Notes: generated from the sequence alone by a model not told the origin. DNA of 64,000 nt from Xenorhabdus beddingii (GCF_002127545.1 NZ_MUBK01000004.1:124001-188000), one strand, 5' to 3'. Shown: positions 48,229 through 61,336, numbered from the stretch's first letter. A program made the numbers and translations.

Positions 48229-49749
48229 TTACGGCCTTGTAGTTAAAAGTGAAGCTGAATACCAATTCTGGATGTTACTCATCGCGGCGGCTGAGGTATC
48301 AAGAATGGGTTGTGGGTAGACACCCAGTATCACCAGCAAAATAACCAGCAACAGCAAAATGGAAATTTCACGAACATCCATCTGCGGCAGCGGTTTATCG
48401 GTTTTTGGCGTTCCGTAATAAGCCTTCTGCATCAGGTACAATGCGTAAACGGACGCAAAAACCAAACCAAACACGGATACCGTAGTAATCAGGGTGAAGT
48501 GGCTGAAACTGCCAAAGAGGATCATGAATTCACCCACAAAGTTACCGGTTCCCGGCATCCCCAATGTGGCGACCGCGAAAAACAGGGATATCGCAGGCAG
48601 CAGTTGAATTCTTCCCCACAGCCCCCCCATTTGACGCAGGTCACGGGTATGCAGCCGTTCATATATCTGACCACACAGAATAAACAGACCTGCGGCTGAC
48701 AGGCCATGGGCAATCATCTGAATGACCGCCCCCTGATAAGCCAGTTGGCTACCGGTATAGATGGCAATCAGGACGAAACCCATGTGAGAAACACTGGTGT
48801 AGGCAATCAGGCGTTTGATGTCAGTCTGGCTAAAGGCCATCCATGCACCGTAGAAGATGCCAATGACACCCAACCACATCGCAATCGGCGCAAATTCCGC
48901 TGAGGCTTGTGGAAACAGCGGTAAACTGAAACGCAGCAGACCATAGGCTGCGGTTTTCAACAAAATCCCCGCGAGGTCAACTGAACCCGCAGTTGGCGCC
49001 TGACTGTGGGCATCAGGCAGCCAGCCATGCAGGGGAACAACCGGCATTTTCACCGCGAAGGCAATGAAGAAGCCCAACATCAGCAAATACTGCACCGTAT
49101 ATGACATTGGCGTATTCAACAGTTTTTCATAATTGAATGACCATTCGCCCGTGGCATCGTGATGAATGAAAGCCAGTGCCAGAATCGAAATCAACATCAC
49201 CAGACCGCTGGCCTGGGTATAGATGAAAAATTTCGTCGCCGCCGTGATACGGGTTTTCCCTTCTGAACCCCGATGCCCCCAAAGTGCGATCAAGAAATAC
49301 ATCGGGACCAGCATCACTTCCCAGAAGAAGAAGAACAGGAACAGGTCGATGGCAAGGAAGACCCCCATCACACCACCGAGTATCCACAACAGGTTCAGAT
49401 GGAAAAACCCTTGGTATGGCTGATTTTCATTCCACGAACACAGGATGGCCATTAAACCCAGTAAGGCCGTCAATACCACCATCAGCAAGGATAAACCATC
49501 CAGTGCCAGATGAATGCTAATGCCAAAGCGCGGGATCCACGGAAGCAGGAACTCTGATTGCCATTGTGGAATACCCTGTGGGTTGGTGAGTGTATAACCC
49601 CCCTGCAACCACAGTTGCAGGGAAAGTAACAGCGTCAGCCCCATCGCCAGAAGCGCTATCCAACGCGGCATACGTGTGCCGAAACGCTCCGCCTGCCAGC
49701 ACAGCAGGCCCCCGATGAAGGGCAAAAGAATTAGCCAAGGTAATAGCAT
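48229..49749 (-). CDS. nuoM: NADH:quinone oxidoreductase subunit M
   Basis: Antiporter-like membrane subunit of complex I. 506 aa, about 14 TM helices. The conserved Glu lies in FFFFWEVMLVPMYFLI and the channel lysine in AVKMPVVPLHGWLPDAHSQAP. Start MLLPWLILLPFIGG matches the family. It lies 19 bp after nuoL. Confidence 0.97.
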   Translation of the reverse strand: MLLPWLILLPFIGGLLCWQAERFGTRMPRWIALLAMGLTLLLSLQLWLQGGYTLTNPQGIPQWQSEFLLPWIPRFGISIHLALDGLSLLMVVLTALLGLMAILCSWNENQPYQGFFHLNLLWILGGVMGVFLAIDLFLFFFFWEVMLVPMYFLIALWGHRGSEGKTRITAATKFFIYTQASGLVMLISILALAFIHHDATGEWSFNYEKLLNTPMSYTVQYLLMLGFFIAFAVKMPVVPLHGWLPDAHSQAPTAGSVDLAGILLKTAAYGLLRFSLPLFPQASAEFAPIAMWLGVIGIFYGAWMAFSQTDIKRLIAYTSVSHMGFVLIAIYTGSQLAYQGAVIQMIAHGLSAAGLFILCGQIYERLHTRDLRQMGGLWGRIQLLPAISLFFAVATLGMPGTGNFVGEFMILFGSFSHFTLITTVSVFGLVFASVYALYLMQKAYYGTPKTDKPLPQMDVREISILLLLVILLVILGVYPQPILDTSAAAMSNIQNWYSASLLTTRP

Positions 49750-49768
49750 GGCGCAATGTGTCCCTTAA

Positions 49769-51613
49769 TTAAACCAAAAGCAGCAGAGCTAAAACCAGCA
49801 CTGCACCCAACCCCATAGAGGTAGCGTACCAACGGACTTGTCCGTTCTCACTCCAACGCAATCCTTTATTGCCCCAACGTGACAATATGGCAGGAATGTT
49901 CATCAGTGAGTTCAAAGGATCACTTTGCAACAGGCCGGTGATGCCTTTGAAGGGTTTCACAAATACCCAGTCATACAGCGCATCAAATCCCCATGCATGG
50001 AACCACCATGTGGAGAAGAAACGCCCCGGCGCGCTGTTTGCAGTCGCATTGACCACACTGCGTTTGCCAAGATACAGTGCGGCTGCCAGCAAAATACCGA
50101 TAACGGCAACCACACCAGAGACAATTTCCAGTGTCACTTTGCCATCATGCCCGGTATGGCTTTCCGGTAAAACGCCCGCCAGGGGTGGCACAATCAGCGC
50201 CCCCACAAAGGTGGACAGAACCAGCAATACTGACAGCGGCAAAGTATGGGTAATGCCTTTGACCGGATGGGCGTGGGTATTCTCTTCACCGTGGAACACA
50301 ATGAAAATCATGCGGAAGGTGTATAAGGAGGTCATCAATGCGCCAACCAGCCCTGCCAACATCAGGTTCATATGGCCATTTGCCAGTGCACCCCATAAGA
50401 TTTCATCTTTACTGTAGAAACCGGCGGTCAACAGCGGCAGCGCCGACAAAGCAGATCCCCCCACCAGGAAGCAGAGATAAACAAACGGAATGCGTTTGCT
50501 CAAGCCACCCATCTTAAAGATGTTTTGTTCATGGTGGCAGGCCAGGATCACGGAGCCAGAAGCCAGGAACAGCAATGCCTTAAAGAACGCATGGGTCATT
50601 AAGTGGAAAATGGCCGCATCCCACGCTTGCACGCCCAGCGCCAGAAACATGTAACCAATCTGGCTCATGGTTGAGTAAGCCAATACCCGCTTGATATCCG
50701 TCTGCACCAGTGCCGCAAAACCTGCCAGCAGCAGGGTAACGGCACCAATCACACCGACCAAGTGCAGAATGTCTGGCGCCATCAAAAACAGGGCATGGCT
50801 GCGGGCGATCAGATAAACCCCGGCGGTGACCATCGTAGCCGCATGGATCAGGGCAGAAACCGGGGTCGGACCCGCCATCGCATCCGCCAACCATGTCTGC
50901 AACGGCAATTGCGCTGATTTACCGACTGCACCACCCAAAATCATCAAGGTTGCCCACGTGATCGCCGTGGAGCCTGCTTCGATGTGTTGTGGTGCCAGTA
51001 CCGCCAGTTCGCGGAAGCTCAACGTGCCCAGTTGGTCGTAAAGGATAAACATCCCGATGGCAAGGAACACATCACCCACACGGGTCACGATGAAAGCCTT
51101 CATTGCCGCTGCACCATTGGCCGGGGTTTTATAGTAGAAACCGATCAACAGGTAACTGCACAGACCTACGCCTTCCCAGCCGAGGTACATCAGCAGCATG
51201 TTATCTGCCAGCACCAGTACCACCATGCTGGCGATAAACAGGTTGGTATAAGCGAAGAAGCGGGAATAACCCTCTTCACCGCGCATGTACCATGAAGCGT
51301 AAATGTGGATCAGGAAACCAATGCCTGTCACCACACTCAACATGGTCAGTGACAGCCCGTCCAGTACCAGATTCACCGGGATGCTGAAATTCCCCACGGC
51401 CATCCAGTTCCACAATGTCTGGCTGTAAACCTGTTCCCCTGCCTCATTCTGGGCAAGGAAATCAATCCCCGCCCAAAGCGTGACCAGTGCTGCCAGCCCA
51501 ACCGAACCAATCCCAATGGTGGCTGACAGATTTTCAGACCAGCGGCCACGGGAAAATGCCAATAGCAAAAATCCCAGCAGTGGCAGCAGAATTGTTAAGT
51601 AGAGTAAGTTCAT
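49769..51613 (-). CDS. nuoL: NADH:quinone oxidoreductase subunit L
   Basis: Largest antiporter-like subunit of complex I, at the distal end of the membrane arm, with the long lateral helix at its C-terminus. 614 aa. Signatures: [53 protein letters not shown] and FYSKDEILW. It overlaps nuoK by 4 bp. Confidence 0.97.
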   Translation of the reverse strand: MNLLYLTILLPLLGFLLLAFSRGRWSENLSATIGIGSVGLAALVTLWAGIDFLAQNEAGEQVYSQTLWNWMAVGNFSIPVNLVLDGLSLTMLSVVTGIGFLIHIYASWYMRGEEGYSRFFAYTNLFIASMVVLVLADNMLLMYLGWEGVGLCSYLLIGFYYKTPANGAAAMKAFIVTRVGDVFLAIGMFILYDQLGTLSFRELAVLAPQHIEAGSTAITWATLMILGGAVGKSAQLPLQTWLADAMAGPTPVSALIHAATMVTAGVYLIARSHALFLMAPDILHLVGVIGAVTLLLAGFAALVQTDIKRVLAYSTMSQIGYMFLALGVQAWDAAIFHLMTHAFFKALLFLASGSVILACHHEQNIFKMGGLSKRIPFVYLCFLVGGSALSALPLLTAGFYSKDEILWGALANGHMNLMLAGLVGALMTSLYTFRMIFIVFHGEENTHAHPVKGITHTLPLSVLLVLSTFVGALIVPPLAGVLPESHTGHDGKVTLEIVSGVVAVIGILLAAALYLGKRSVVNATANSAPGRFFSTWWFHAWGFDALYDWVFVKPFKGITGLLQSDPLNSLMNIPAILSRWGNKGLRWSENGQVRWYATSMGLGAVLVLALLLLV

Positions 51614-51912
51614 CCGCGCATCTCACTGACTGTATCAATATTCAGGTTTTGGCGACGACGGTGCAACTGTAGTAACAGTGCCAAACCGATGCTCGCCTCG
51701 GCGGCTGCCAGCGTAATGGCCAGAATGTACATCACCTGCCCATCAGGCTGGAGCCAATAGCTGCCGGCAACGACAAACGCCAGCGCTGAAGCATTGATCA
51801 TGATTTCCAGCCCGATCAGCATAAATAACAGATTGCGGCGGATAATCAGGCAGGCGAAGCCCAACATAAACAAAATGGCCGCCAGAATAAGACCATGGTG
51901 TAACGCTATCAT
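51610..51912 (-). CDS. nuoK: NADH:quinone oxidoreductase subunit K
   Basis: 100-aa, three-TM subunit of the complex I membrane arm. Conserved membrane glutamates lie in [11 protein letters not shown] and [13 protein letters not shown]. It overlaps nuoJ and nuoL by 4 bp each. Confidence 0.97.
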   Translation of the reverse strand: MIALHHGLILAAILFMLGFACLIIRRNLLFMLIGLEIMINASALAFVVAGSYWLQPDGQVMYILAITLAAAEASIGLALLLQLHRRRQNLNIDTVSEMRG

Positions 51913-52439
51913 TGTTGGTCCTCCACTCGATTGCTGATCACTTCACCTTGTCGATTTTCACGACCGATATGGTAAGCCACCACCATGCCGGCCAGGAGCA
52001 GCAAAGAGGCCAGCTCAACGGCCAGGACATAAGGGCCAAACAAGCTGATGCCCACTTCCTTGGCACTGACCACCTCACCGCTGATTTCTGCGGCGGGCAG
52101 GGTACTGATGGCATAAATCAGCACAACCAACAGGGCGATGGACAGGATAGACGGGCCGATCCAGGCTCTGGGCTGTAACCATGCCCGCTCCTGTTCGACA
52201 ACCGATTTTCCCAGGTTCAGCATCATGACAACGAAGACGAACAACACCATGATTGCCCCCGCGTAAACGATGATCTCCAGTGCACCGGCAAAATAAGCGC
52301 CCAGTGAAAAAAATACCACGGACAGTGCCAGCAAGGAGATAATCAGGTACAGCAATGCGTGTACCGGATTGGTATGGGTTATCACCCTGAGTGTTGCGAG
52401 GATGGCAACCAGCCCTGCGACATAAAATGTCAATTCCAT
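51909..52439 (-). CDS. nuoJ: NADH:quinone oxidoreductase subunit J
   Basis: 176-aa membrane subunit with five TM helices; TM3 is the flexible region linked to proton coupling ([20 protein letters not shown]). The C-terminus is polar, as in E. coli. It lies 12 bp after nuoI. Confidence 0.96.
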   Translation of the reverse strand: MELTFYVAGLVAILATLRVITHTNPVHALLYLIISLLALSVVFFSLGAYFAGALEIIVYAGAIMVLFVFVVMMLNLGKSVVEQERAWLQPRAWIGPSILSIALLVVLIYAISTLPAAEISGEVVSAKEVGISLFGPYVLAVELASLLLLAGMVVAYHIGRENRQGEVISNRVEDQQ

Positions 52440-52451
52440 GAATATCGCTCC

Positions 52452-52994
52452 TTACGGCAACAGGCTTTTAACGTCGATGGGCTTGGCTTCATTATCGCCT
52501 TCGCCTTTATCTTTTCCGTCAATCGCCATACCTGTCTTACGGTAAAAGTTATAATCAGGATATTTTCCCGGCCCTGAAATCAGCAGATCTTCTTTTTCGT
52601 ACACCAGATCCTGACGCTTGAATTCACCCAGCTCAAAATCCGGCGTCAACTGGATAGCCGTGGTTGGGCACGCTTCTTCACACAAGCCGCAGAAAATGCA
52701 ACGCGAAAAATTAATGCGGAAGAATTCGGGATACCAGCGGCCATCTTTATGCTCGGCTTTTTGCAGCGAAATACATCCCACCGGACACACCGCCGCACAC
52801 AAGTTACAGGCAACACAACGCTCTTCGCCGTCGGGATCGCGCGTCAGAACGATGCGTCCACGATAACGGGGGGGCAGATAAACCGGTTCTTCCGGATACA
52901 TTTTTGTTTCGCGTTTATGGAAGGCATGAAGCCCTATCATCCAAATACTGCGTACCTGGGTGGCGAAACCGACCACTAACTCTTTCAATGTCAT
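52452..52994 (-). CDS. nuoI: NADH:quinone oxidoreductase subunit I
   Basis: 180-aa ferredoxin-like subunit that carries two [4Fe-4S] clusters (N6a, N6b). Both motifs are intact: [16 protein letters not shown] and [16 protein letters not shown]. It lies 16 bp after nuoH. Confidence 0.97.
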   Translation of the reverse strand: MTLKELVVGFATQVRSIWMIGLHAFHKRETKMYPEEPVYLPPRYRGRIVLTRDPDGEERCVACNLCAAVCPVGCISLQKAEHKDGRWYPEFFRINFSRCIFCGLCEEACPTTAIQLTPDFELGEFKRQDLVYEKEDLLISGPGKYPDYNFYRKTGMAIDGKDKGEGDNEAKPIDVKSLLP

Positions 52995-53010
52995 GGTTCA
53001 ATTCCTCCCT

Positions 53011-53991
53011 TTATTGAGCGTTGTATAAAATAACTGCGGCCGTCGCCAGCATATTCAGCAGTGTTAACGGCAGGCAGACTTTCCAGCCAAACGACATCAC
53101 CTGGTCATAGCGTGGGCGCGGCAATGAAGCACGGATCAGGATGAACATCATCATGAAAAATGCTGTTTTCAGCGCAAACCAGATAAAAGGAGGCAAGAGA
53201 GGCCCATTCCAGCCACCAAAGAACAGGGTGACGATTAAGGCCGATACCGTCACGATAGCGATATATTCCCCCACAAAGAATAAACCGAACTTCATGCCGG
53301 AATATTCGACGTGATAACCGTCGGCCAATTCTTGCTCGGCTTCCGGCTGGTCAAAGGGATGGCGGTGACACACCGCCACACCGGCAATGGCAAACGTCAG
53401 GAAACCAAAGAATTGGGGAATGATGTTCCACACATGTTGCTGTGAGTTGACGATATCCACCATGTTAAAGGAGCCGGCTTGTGCCACAACCCCCATCATG
53501 GACAGGCCGAGGAACACCTCATAACTCAATGTCTGTGCTGATGCCCGCATCGCCCCCAGCAGGGAATATTTGTTATTGCTCGCCCAACCCGCATATAACA
53601 CGGCATAAACCGCCAGACCCGCCATCATCATGAAGAACAGAATACCGATGTCCAGGTCTGCGACCATCCACGTTGGGCTGATGGGTACAATGGCAAAGGC
53701 CAGAAGCAGTGAGCAAAACGCAATGACAGGCGCCAAGGTAAAAATGGCCCGATCAGAGAAGCGCGGTGCCCAGTCTTCTTTAAAGAACATTTTGATCATG
53801 TCTGCGACGAGCTGCAATGAACCGCCCCAGCCCACACGGTTTGGCCCGTAGCGGTTCTGGAACAGCCCCAAAATGCGGCGTTCAAAGAAGCTCATGAATG
53901 CCCCGCAGACAACCACGACCAGCAGAATGGCAACCGCTTTCAGGACAGCAATCAGGATTTCAATCACGTCGGGAGTCAGCCAGTTCATCAT
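53011..53991 (-). CDS. nuoH: NADH:quinone oxidoreductase subunit H
   Basis: 326-aa membrane subunit at the junction with the peripheral arm; it forms part of the quinone pocket. Signatures [20 protein letters not shown] and [20 protein letters not shown] are clear. It overlaps nuoG by 4 bp. Confidence 0.97.
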   Translation of the reverse strand: MMNWLTPDVIEILIAVLKAVAILLVVVVCGAFMSFFERRILGLFQNRYGPNRVGWGGSLQLVADMIKMFFKEDWAPRFSDRAIFTLAPVIAFCSLLLAFAIVPISPTWMVADLDIGILFFMMMAGLAVYAVLYAGWASNNKYSLLGAMRASAQTLSYEVFLGLSMMGVVAQAGSFNMVDIVNSQQHVWNIIPQFFGFLTFAIAGVAVCHRHPFDQPEAEQELADGYHVEYSGMKFGLFFVGEYIAIVTVSALIVTLFFGGWNGPLLPPFIWFALKTAFFMMMFILIRASLPRPRYDQVMSFGWKVCLPLTLLNMLATAAVILYNAQ

Positions 53992-56711
53992 GCCACCTCC
54001 CGCAGGTTATTGATTGATTTACCAGCCAGAACCGGTGGAATACCCGGCATTCCCAGCGGCAAACCAACTTGCCCCTGAGCCAGATTGCCGCTTAAGCGCA
54101 CGGCCAAACGCAGTTGCTGCCCTTCACAATCAAATGCCATCACCGCACCTTCTGTTACATTCAAATGCTCTGCATCTTGATGATTGATCATCACATACGG
54201 CTCTGGCATACGCTCCTGTATTACATCAGAACGCTGCGACAGTTCATCACTGCCGAACAAATGGAAATAAGGCGCAACCTGCCATTGATTTTTTTGTGCG
54301 GTGAAGGCGGCAGGAATAGTGTCAAAGTAGTTCAGCCCACCATCAACCGTTTCAATCAAACGAACCCCCGGATCACCGAAGCGCAGTTTGCCACCGACTT
54401 CAGCCTGGAATTTGTTCCATGCCTGTGGTGAGTTCCAGCCCGGCGCCCATGCAAATGGAATTTGCTGACGCGGTGCATATGGACTGTTGTTACCTTCCAT
54501 AGAGAAAGCAAAGGCAGTATCGATATCCTGTGGCTGACGCTGCTCATGGACACTGACATCGGCCAACATAGCGGTGCGGCCACTGTAACGATGCGGTGAA
54601 CGGGCCAGTTTCTGCCCACGAATGCGGAAGCTGGCATCCGGCGCGGCATTAACGATGTCTTTAAACTGCGGCATCGCTTTGACACAGGCTTCGATAACGT
54701 GGTCAAGTTGCGTCCAGTCAGTCTGGCATTGGGTATAGGTGGTATACAGAGAGTGCATCCAGCGCCAGCTTTCCAGCATAACGATGGATTTGTCATAGAA
54801 TGCCGGTTCGTAGACTTGGAAATAGCGCTGTGCGCGGCCTTCCTGATTCACCAACGTGCCGTCACTTTCAGCAAAACTGGCGGCCGACAGAATCAGATGC
54901 GCTTTATCCATAATCGCGGTGCGCTGGTGATCAACGACGATCAGGTTTTTCAGGCTACCCAGTGCACTATCGATTTTATCCGCAGGGGCATGGCGATAGA
55001 GATCATTTTCCATCACAATGGCGGTATCTGAATCACCTTTACCGATACGCTGCAAAGCAACATCAAGCGGCTGCGCTTCCATCATCGCCAGACCCAAGCT
55101 ATTGGCATAAGCGGCAACATAGGAAAGCCCAACATTGGCGCCTTTATCTTTCAGCGCCCATGCGATATTGGCAGCGGCCTGAATCAACGTATCACTCCCT
55201 GAATTGCTGCCACTGATAATCAAGGGTTTTTTCGCTTCGCGCAGGACCTGTGCAATGATGTCCACTTTGGCTTTCAGTTCATCCGGCAAGTCATTGACAG
55301 CAGGGGCAATACTGTTCAGGGCATGTGCCACAGCAAAACCAAAGCGGGCCTGATCATCAACGGGGGCACGGTAATTCCACGCCGCAACATCATCCAGCCT
55401 GGTATCATCGACACTGGTCAGGAACAGAGGGTATTTGGCGTGCTGACCAATATTCATGACCGCCGCAATCTGCCAATCGGCAACTTTTTGGGCCGCTGCC
55501 ATTTCACGGGCTTTGCCCTTCACCGCCTGACGCACAGATAACGCCATACGAGCCGCCGTTTGAGTCAGATCTTCCCCTAACACCAGTACGGCGTCGTAAT
55601 CTTCAATTTCACGCAGCGATGGCGTATAAACCCCACCTTGCTGGAGAATTTCCAACATCATATCGAGGCGATGCTGTTCTTCCGCTGAGATACCGCTGTA
55701 AAAGTTTTCCGCCCCGACCAATTCACGCAAGGCAAAGTTACTTTCAATGCTGGCACGGGGTGAACCGATGCCAATCACATTTTTTGCCTGACGCAAAATA
55801 TCTGCGCCCCCTTGCATAACCTGCTCGGCATTCAGCGAGATCCATTGATCGCCACGCAATTGTTGTGGCTGACGAGGACGATCATCACGATTGACATAAC
55901 CGTAGCCAAAACGCCCACGGTCACACATAAAATAGTGGTTAACGGTGCCGTTATAGCGGTTTTCAATTCGGCGCAATTCACCGTAGCGTTCACCGGGACT
56001 GGTGTTACAGCCAATGCTGCATTGCTGACAGATGCTGGGGGCAAACTGCATGTCCCATTTACGGTTATAGCGCTCTGAATGCGTTTTGTCGGTAAATACC
56101 CCGGTCGGGCAAATTTCGACCAGGTTACCGGAAAACTCACTTTCCAGCGTGCCACTTTCAGGACGGCCAAAATAGACGTTGTCATGAGCACCATAAACGC
56201 CAAAATCTGTCCCGTCCGCATAATCTTTGTAGTAGCGGACACAACGATAACAGGCGATACAGCGGTTCATTTCATGGGCAACGAAAGGTCCCAGCTCCTG
56301 ATTCTGGTGGGTACGTTTGGTAAAACGGTATTTACGGAATGAATGCCCCGTCATGACCGTCATATCCTGCAAGTGGCAGTTTCCTCCCTCCTCACAGACC
56401 GGACAGTCATGGGGGTGGTTGGTCATTAGCCATTCAACCACACTGGCGCGGAATTGTTTTGCTTCTTCATCATCGATGGAGATATACGTGCCATCTGCCG
56501 CCGGTGTCATACAAGACATCACCAGACGACCGCGCGTATCTTCCGCGTTCTGATATTGCTTTACCGCACACTGGCGGCAAGCGCCAACGCTTCCCAGTGC
56601 CGGATGCCAGCAAAAATAAGGTATATCAAGCCCCAATGAGAGGCAGGCTTGCAACAGGTTATCAGCCCCGTTTACATCATAATTTTTGCCGTCTACATGT
56701 ATCGTAGCCAT
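53988..56711 (-). CDS. nuoG: NADH:quinone oxidoreductase subunit G
   Basis: Largest peripheral-arm subunit, with the N1b, N3, N4, N5 and N7 iron-sulfur clusters. 907 aa. Motifs: [20 protein letters not shown] (N1b), [27 protein letters not shown], and the N7 site CQQCSIGC...C. The start MATIHVDGK was chosen by homology with a GGGAAG ribosome site 10 bp upstream; an ATG 9 bp earlier is also possible. The C-terminal molybdopterin-type domain is full length. An unusual repeat-bearing gap of 166 bp separates it from nuoF. Confidence 0.96.
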   Translation of the reverse strand: MATIHVDGKNYDVNGADNLLQACLSLGLDIPYFCWHPALGSVGACRQCAVKQYQNAEDTRGRLVMSCMTPAADGTYISIDDEEAKQFRASVVEWLMTNHPHDCPVCEEGGNCHLQDMTVMTGHSFRKYRFTKRTHQNQELGPFVAHEMNRCIACYRCVRYYKDYADGTDFGVYGAHDNVYFGRPESGTLESEFSGNLVEICPTGVFTDKTHSERYNRKWDMQFAPSICQQCSIGCNTSPGERYGELRRIENRYNGTVNHYFMCDRGRFGYGYVNRDDRPRQPQQLRGDQWISLNAEQVMQGGADILRQAKNVIGIGSPRASIESNFALRELVGAENFYSGISAEEQHRLDMMLEILQQGGVYTPSLREIEDYDAVLVLGEDLTQTAARMALSVRQAVKGKAREMAAAQKVADWQIAAVMNIGQHAKYPLFLTSVDDTRLDDVAAWNYRAPVDDQARFGFAVAHALNSIAPAVNDLPDELKAKVDIIAQVLREAKKPLIISGSNSGSDTLIQAAANIAWALKDKGANVGLSYVAAYANSLGLAMMEAQPLDVALQRIGKGDSDTAIVMENDLYRHAPADKIDSALGSLKNLIVVDHQRTAIMDKAHLILSAASFAESDGTLVNQEGRAQRYFQVYEPAFYDKSIVMLESWRWMHSLYTTYTQCQTDWTQLDHVIEACVKAMPQFKDIVNAAPDASFRIRGQKLARSPHRYSGRTAMLADVSVHEQRQPQDIDTAFAFSMEGNNSPYAPRQQIPFAWAPGWNSPQAWNKFQAEVGGKLRFGDPGVRLIETVDGGLNYFDTIPAAFTAQKNQWQVAPYFHLFGSDELSQRSDVIQERMPEPYVMINHQDAEHLNVTEGAVMAFDCEGQQLRLAVRLSGNLAQGQVGLPLGMPGIPPVLAGKSINNLREVA

Positions 56712-56772
56712 AGTCAGCATGCTTCCCAATGGCCTGCCGTGGCAGGCGTTAATCAAAATTCTGCTTTCGCAC

Positions 56773-56846
56773 TGTTTTTACAAGCTATATTCGTTTCTAC
56801 AAACCATATTCGTTTCTACAAACTTGTTCGTTTTTACAAACGATGC
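56773..56846. repeat. Four degenerate 18-19-bp tandem repeats between nuoF and nuoG
   Basis: Units: TGTTTTTACAAGCTATAT, TCGTTTCTACAAACCATAT, TCGTTTCTACAAACTTGT and TCGTTTTTACAAACGATGC. The shared core is TCGTTTYTACAAAC. Each core holds a short palindrome-like GTTT...AAAC, so small stems could form in the mRNA. Confidence 0.8.
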
Positions 56847-56877
56847 CCGCTCTTAAAACAATGCTTGCAAAACAACC

Positions 56878-58242
56878 TTACCAACGCTGCTTAAGCAGGT
56901 TTGGTTGAATACCCGCAATCAGGTTGATATTGCCGTAATCTTTGGTGACGATGCCCGCTTCAAACTCTTCACGAAAGTATTTGATGGCACTTTGCAAAGG
57001 CTCTACGGCACCGGGTGCATGGGCACAGAAAGTTTTACCGGGGCCGAGGAAACGGCAGAGCTGTTCCAGTGTTTCGATATCACCCGGCTGGCCTTTGCCA
57101 TTCTCAATGGCCCGGAGTATTTTGACACTCCACGGCAAACCATCACGACAAGGTGTGCACCAGCCACAAGATTCACGCGCGAAGAACTCTTCAAGATTGC
57201 GGGTCAGGGAAACCATGTTGATTTCATGATCCACCGCCATCGCCAGCGCGGTTCCCAACCGGCTGCCGGCTTTGGCTATGCTTTCGAAATCCATGGGGAG
57301 ATCAAGGTGATTTTCTGTCAGGAAGTCGGTTCCGGCGCCCCCCGGTTGCCAGGCTTTGAATTTCAGGCCATCACGCATACCACCTGCGTAATCTTCGAGA
57401 ATTTCACGCGCCGTCGTACCAAAAGGCAGTTCCCAAAGACCCGGGTTTTTGACCCGGCCAGAGAAACCCATCAGTTTAGTGCCGGCATCTTTACTTTTGC
57501 CTTCACTCAGACCGATGTACCACGCTTTCCCGTGTTCCAGAATGGCGGGGACGTTACACAGGGTTTCGACGTTGTTGACACACGTTGGTTTACCCCAAAC
57601 ACCGGAGGTTGCAGGAAATGGCGGTTTTGAACGCGGGTTGGCACGGCGCCCTTCAAGGGAGTTAATCAATGCGGTTTCTTCTCCGCAGATATAACGTCCC
57701 GCACCGGTATGCACAAACAGTTCAAAATCAAAGCCACTGCCAAGGATATTCTTGCCAAGCAGACCTGCGGCTTTGGCTTCTTCAATCGCCCTGCGCAAAT
57801 GAACAGCCGCCTCAATATATTCCCCCCGCAGGAAGATATAGCCACGATAGGCTTTCAAGGCGAATGCGCTGATTAACATTCCTTCCACCAGCAAATGAGG
57901 AAGTTGCTCCATCAGCAAGCGGTCTTTGTAAGTCCCCGGCTCCATCTCATCCGCATTGCACAGCAGATAGCGGATGTTCATGCTTTCGTCTTTGGGCATC
58001 AGGCTCCATTTCAAGCCTGTAGAGAACCCTGCACCGCCACGACCTTTTAAGCCGGCCTCTTTCACCAATGCGGTAATTTCATCCGGAGCCATGCCCTTCA
58101 GTGCTTTTTCGGCTCCGTTGTAACCATTTCGGCTGCGGTACTCATCCAGCCAGACAGGTTGTCGGTCATCACGCAACCGCCATGTCAGGGGATGAGTTTC
58201 CGCTGTGCGGATAATTTCTTTCACTCCTGAATGCGTTGTCAT
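56878..58242 (-). CDS. nuoF: NADH:quinone oxidoreductase subunit F
   Basis: 454-aa NADH- and FMN-binding subunit with the N3-type [4Fe-4S] cluster. NADH site [22 protein letters not shown] site [19 protein letters not shown], cluster motif [12 protein letters not shown] with the distant Cys in [16 protein letters not shown]. It overlaps nuoE by 4 bp. Confidence 0.97.
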   Translation of the reverse strand: MTTHSGVKEIIRTAETHPLTWRLRDDRQPVWLDEYRSRNGYNGAEKALKGMAPDEITALVKEAGLKGRGGAGFSTGLKWSLMPKDESMNIRYLLCNADEMEPGTYKDRLLMEQLPHLLVEGMLISAFALKAYRGYIFLRGEYIEAAVHLRRAIEEAKAAGLLGKNILGSGFDFELFVHTGAGRYICGEETALINSLEGRRANPRSKPPFPATSGVWGKPTCVNNVETLCNVPAILEHGKAWYIGLSEGKSKDAGTKLMGFSGRVKNPGLWELPFGTTAREILEDYAGGMRDGLKFKAWQPGGAGTDFLTENHLDLPMDFESIAKAGSRLGTALAMAVDHEINMVSLTRNLEEFFARESCGWCTPCRDGLPWSVKILRAIENGKGQPGDIETLEQLCRFLGPGKTFCAHAPGAVEPLQSAIKYFREEFEAGIVTKDYGNINLIAGIQPNLLKQRW

Positions 58243-58784
58243 GGATACTGCTCCAGTAATTTTTCAATTTCTTCAGGTTTGACGTAACTGTGGGTGTCCT
58301 CATCAATCATCATGGCCGGTCCCTTGTCACAATTCCCCAAACAGCAGGTTGGCAACAGCGTGAAACGCCCATCCGCCGTGGTTTGCCCCGGTCGAATGTT
58401 CAAATGCGATTCTATCGCTGCCTGAACCCCCTGATAGCCCGTGATGTGACACACCACACTGTCACAGTAGCGAATAATGTGGCGTCCTACCGGCTGACGG
58501 TAGATCTGGCTGTAAAACGTCGCCACACCTTCCACATCACTGGCAGGAATACCTAACACCTCAGCAATGGCATAAATGGCACCATCCGGCACCCAGCCAC
58601 GATGTTTCTGCACAATTTTCAGTGCTTCAATTGACGCAGCCCGCGGGTCTTCGTAGTGGTGTTTTTCCTGCTCAATGGCATCACGCTCTTCCGCACTCAG
58701 TACAAATTTACCCGCTGTCTGAGCGTCCGTTACGTTAACCACATCAAGGCGTGCTTGCTTGTTTGCGTTAAATTCACTTTGCAT
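58239..58784 (-). CDS. nuoE: NADH:quinone oxidoreductase subunit E
   Basis: 181-aa thioredoxin-like subunit with the [2Fe-2S] cluster N1a. Ligands are in RYCDSVVCH and [14 protein letters not shown]. About 15 residues longer at the N-terminus than E. coli NuoE as I recall. It lies 2 bp after nuoCD. Confidence 0.97.
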   Translation of the reverse strand: MQSEFNANKQARLDVVNVTDAQTAGKFVLSAEERDAIEQEKHHYEDPRAASIEALKIVQKHRGWVPDGAIYAIAEVLGIPASDVEGVATFYSQIYRQPVGRHIIRYCDSVVCHITGYQGVQAAIESHLNIRPGQTTADGRFTLLPTCCLGNCDKGPAMMIDEDTHSYVKPEEIEKLLEQYP

Positions 58785-58786
58785 CG

Positions 58787-60586
58787 TTAGCGATCCACAT
58801 CAGACATAACAAAATCGATACTACCCAGATAAACGATAAGGTCAGAAACCAGACTGCCGCGGATCACCGATGGAATTTGCTGCAAATGCGCAAAACTGGG
58901 TGTGCGGATACGGGTACGGTAGCTCATGGTGCTACCATCGCTGGTGAGGTAATAGCTGTTGATACCCTTAGTCGCTTCGATCATCTGGAATGATTCATTG
59001 GCAGGCATGACCGGTCCCCATGACACTTGCAAGAAGTGGTTAATCATGGTTTCGATGTGCTGCAACGTGCGTTCTCTCGGCGGCGGCGTCGTCAATGGAT
59101 GATCAGCCTTGAATGGGCCTTCTGGCATATTTTTGCGGCACTGCTCAAGGATGCGCATACTCTGGCGGATTTCTTCCACTTTCAGCATCACGCGGTCATA
59201 ACAGTCGCCGTTGTAGCCAGTCGGCACTTCAAAATCGAAGTTTTCATAACCGGAATAGGGACGCCATTTACGCACGTCAAAACTGATACCGGTTGCCCGC
59301 AGACCTGCGCCGGTGACTCCCCAGTCCAGAGCCTGTTTTGCATTGTAGGCAGCTACACCTACAGAACGCCCTTTCAATACGCTGTTTTTCAGCGCGGCCT
59401 TAACATAGGAGTTCAAACGTTTCGGCAACCAGTCCAGCAAGTCACGCAGCAGTTTATCCCAGCCGCGTGGCAAATCATGGGCAACGCCACCGATACGGAA
59501 CCATGCCGGATGCATCCGGAAGCCGGTAATCGCCTCAACCACGTCGTAAACTTTTTGTCGGTCAGTAAAGGCAAAAAAGACCGGAGTCATTGCGCCAACG
59601 TCCTGGATGAATGTACTGATATAAAGCAGGTGGCTATTGATGCGGAACAGCTCAGATAACATGACACGAATGGTTTTCACACGATCCGGGACTTCAATCC
59701 CTGCCAGTTTCTCAACCGCCAGTACATAAGGCATTTCGTTGACACATCCCCCCAGATATTCAACCCGGTCGGTATAAGGAATATAACTGTGCCATGACTG
59801 ACGCTCCCCCATTTTTTCTGCGCCGCGATGGTGGTAGCCAATATCGGGAACACAATCGACGATCTCTTCACCATCAAGTTGCAGAACAATGCGGAATGCC
59901 CCGTGAGCGGAAGGATGGTTGGGGCCGAGGTTGAGGAACATGAAGTCCTCATTATCAGTACCCCGTTTCATGCCCCACTCTTCTGGTTTGAACGTCAGGG
60001 CTTCCATTTCCAGATCTTCTTTCTGCTTGGTCAGGATGAAAGGATCGAATTCCGTGGCACGCGCAGCGTATTCCTTGCGCAACGGATGTCCTTCCCATGT
60101 GGGGGGCATCAGGATGCGGCGCAAATTCGGATGACCATTAAATGTGATGCCAAACATTTCCCACGTTTCACGCTCATACCAATTGGCATTCGGGAAAATT
60201 GACGTCACCGTCGGGATATTCAGGTTCTGCTCAGTAAGCGCGACTTTCAACATAATGTCGCGGTTGCGCTCAATGGAAATCAAGTGATAAAACACCGAAA
60301 AATCGGCATCAGGTAACCCTTGCCGATGAGAACGCTGACGCTCATCCATGCCATGCAGGTCAAACAGCATGACATAAGGTTTAGGCAACTTTTTCAGGAA
60401 TATCATTACGTCCAGTAACTTTTCCCGTTTAACCCACACAACGGGCATACCGGTACGAGTCGGCTGGACAGTAAAGGCATCCGGGCCAAAGTGACGATTA
60501 AGCTCGCCAACAACAGGATCATCAAGGTGATCTCGTGTTTGCCAAGCGGGTCGGGCGCTTTCTTGCGCTATCTGATCTGTCATCAT
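58787..60586 (-). CDS. nuoC: NADH:quinone oxidoreductase fused subunit CD
   Basis: 599-aa fusion of NuoC (about residues 1-190, ending [17 protein letters not shown]) and NuoD (from about 210, [20 protein letters not shown]). NuoD lines the quinone site. The fusion is standard in enterobacteria. It lies 75 bp after nuoB. Confidence 0.97.
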   Translation of the reverse strand: MMTDQIAQESARPAWQTRDHLDDPVVGELNRHFGPDAFTVQPTRTGMPVVWVKREKLLDVMIFLKKLPKPYVMLFDLHGMDERQRSHRQGLPDADFSVFYHLISIERNRDIMLKVALTEQNLNIPTVTSIFPNANWYERETWEMFGITFNGHPNLRRILMPPTWEGHPLRKEYAARATEFDPFILTKQKEDLEMEALTFKPEEWGMKRGTDNEDFMFLNLGPNHPSAHGAFRIVLQLDGEEIVDCVPDIGYHHRGAEKMGERQSWHSYIPYTDRVEYLGGCVNEMPYVLAVEKLAGIEVPDRVKTIRVMLSELFRINSHLLYISTFIQDVGAMTPVFFAFTDRQKVYDVVEAITGFRMHPAWFRIGGVAHDLPRGWDKLLRDLLDWLPKRLNSYVKAALKNSVLKGRSVGVAAYNAKQALDWGVTGAGLRATGISFDVRKWRPYSGYENFDFEVPTGYNGDCYDRVMLKVEEIRQSMRILEQCRKNMPEGPFKADHPLTTPPPRERTLQHIETMINHFLQVSWGPVMPANESFQMIEATKGINSYYLTSDGSTMSYRTRIRTPSFAHLQQIPSVIRGSLVSDLIVYLGSIDFVMSDVDR

Positions 60587-60661
60587 TCTTCACCACAACG
60601 CTTGATCAGGGTTTTTGTGATCGCAACACATTGCTCTGGTTACGCCATAGGGCTAAAAGCC

Positions 60662-61336
60662 TTAAATTTCGTCTGGAGTACGCAGGTTTTTCACTGCGAT
60701 ACGTTCACCACGCTTCCGTTCTCTTTCTGATTGCATATTTGCGCGGTAAACCCCCTGATCGCCAACAACCCATGATAACGGGCGGCGTTCTTTGCCTATG
60801 GACTCCTGCAATAACAGCAGTGCCTGCATATAGGCTTCCGGGCGGGGAGGACAGCCAGGAATGTAAACATCGACAGGAATAAACTTATCAACCCCTTGAA
60901 CCACGGAGTAAATATCGTACATTCCCCCGGAGTTTGCACAGGCTCCCATTGAAATAACCCACTTTGGTTCCAGCATTTGATCGTAGAGACGTTGAATGAC
61001 AGGGGCCATTTTGACGAAGCAGGTTCCGGAGATCACCATAAAGTCAGCCTGGCGGGGAGATGCCCGCAAGACTTCTGCACCAAAGCGGGCAACATCGTGG
61101 ACTGCGGTAAACGATGTCACCATTTCCACATAGCAGCAAGAAAGCCCGAAGTTATAGGGCCACAGGGAATTTTTTCTTCCCCAGTTCACCATGTCATGCA
61201 GAGCATGTTCTAATTTGCCCATATAGACACTACGGTGAACGTGCTGCTCCAGGGGGTCACTAACAATTTCCTGTTTTTGCAGGGGATAACGGTCATTCTC
61301 ACCGTTCGGATCTATGCGGGTGAGCGTATAATCCAT
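60662..61336 (-). CDS. nuoB: NADH:quinone oxidoreductase subunit B
   Basis: 224-aa subunit with the terminal [4Fe-4S] cluster N2, which reduces quinone. Ligands are seen in [20 protein letters not shown] and [14 protein letters not shown]. It lies 16 bp after nuoA. Confidence 0.97.
   Translation of the reverse strand: MDYTLTRIDPNGENDRYPLQKQEIVSDPLEQHVHRSVYMGKLEHALHDMVNWGRKNSLWPYNFGLSCCYVEMVTSFTAVHDVARFGAEVLRASPRQADFMVISGTCFVKMAPVIQRLYDQMLEPKWVISMGACANSGGMYDIYSVVQGVDKFIPVDVYIPGCPPRPEAYMQALLLLQESIGKERRPLSWVVGDQGVYRANMQSERERKRGERIAVKNLRTPDEI

Noticed and set aside
56905..57630. 241-aa plus-strand frame opposite nuoF
   Set aside because: Antisense shadow of the strongly conserved nuoF gene.
59027..59659. 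210-aa plus-strand frame opposite nuoCD
   Set aside because: Antisense shadow of the conserved nuoCD gene; no ribosome site or family.
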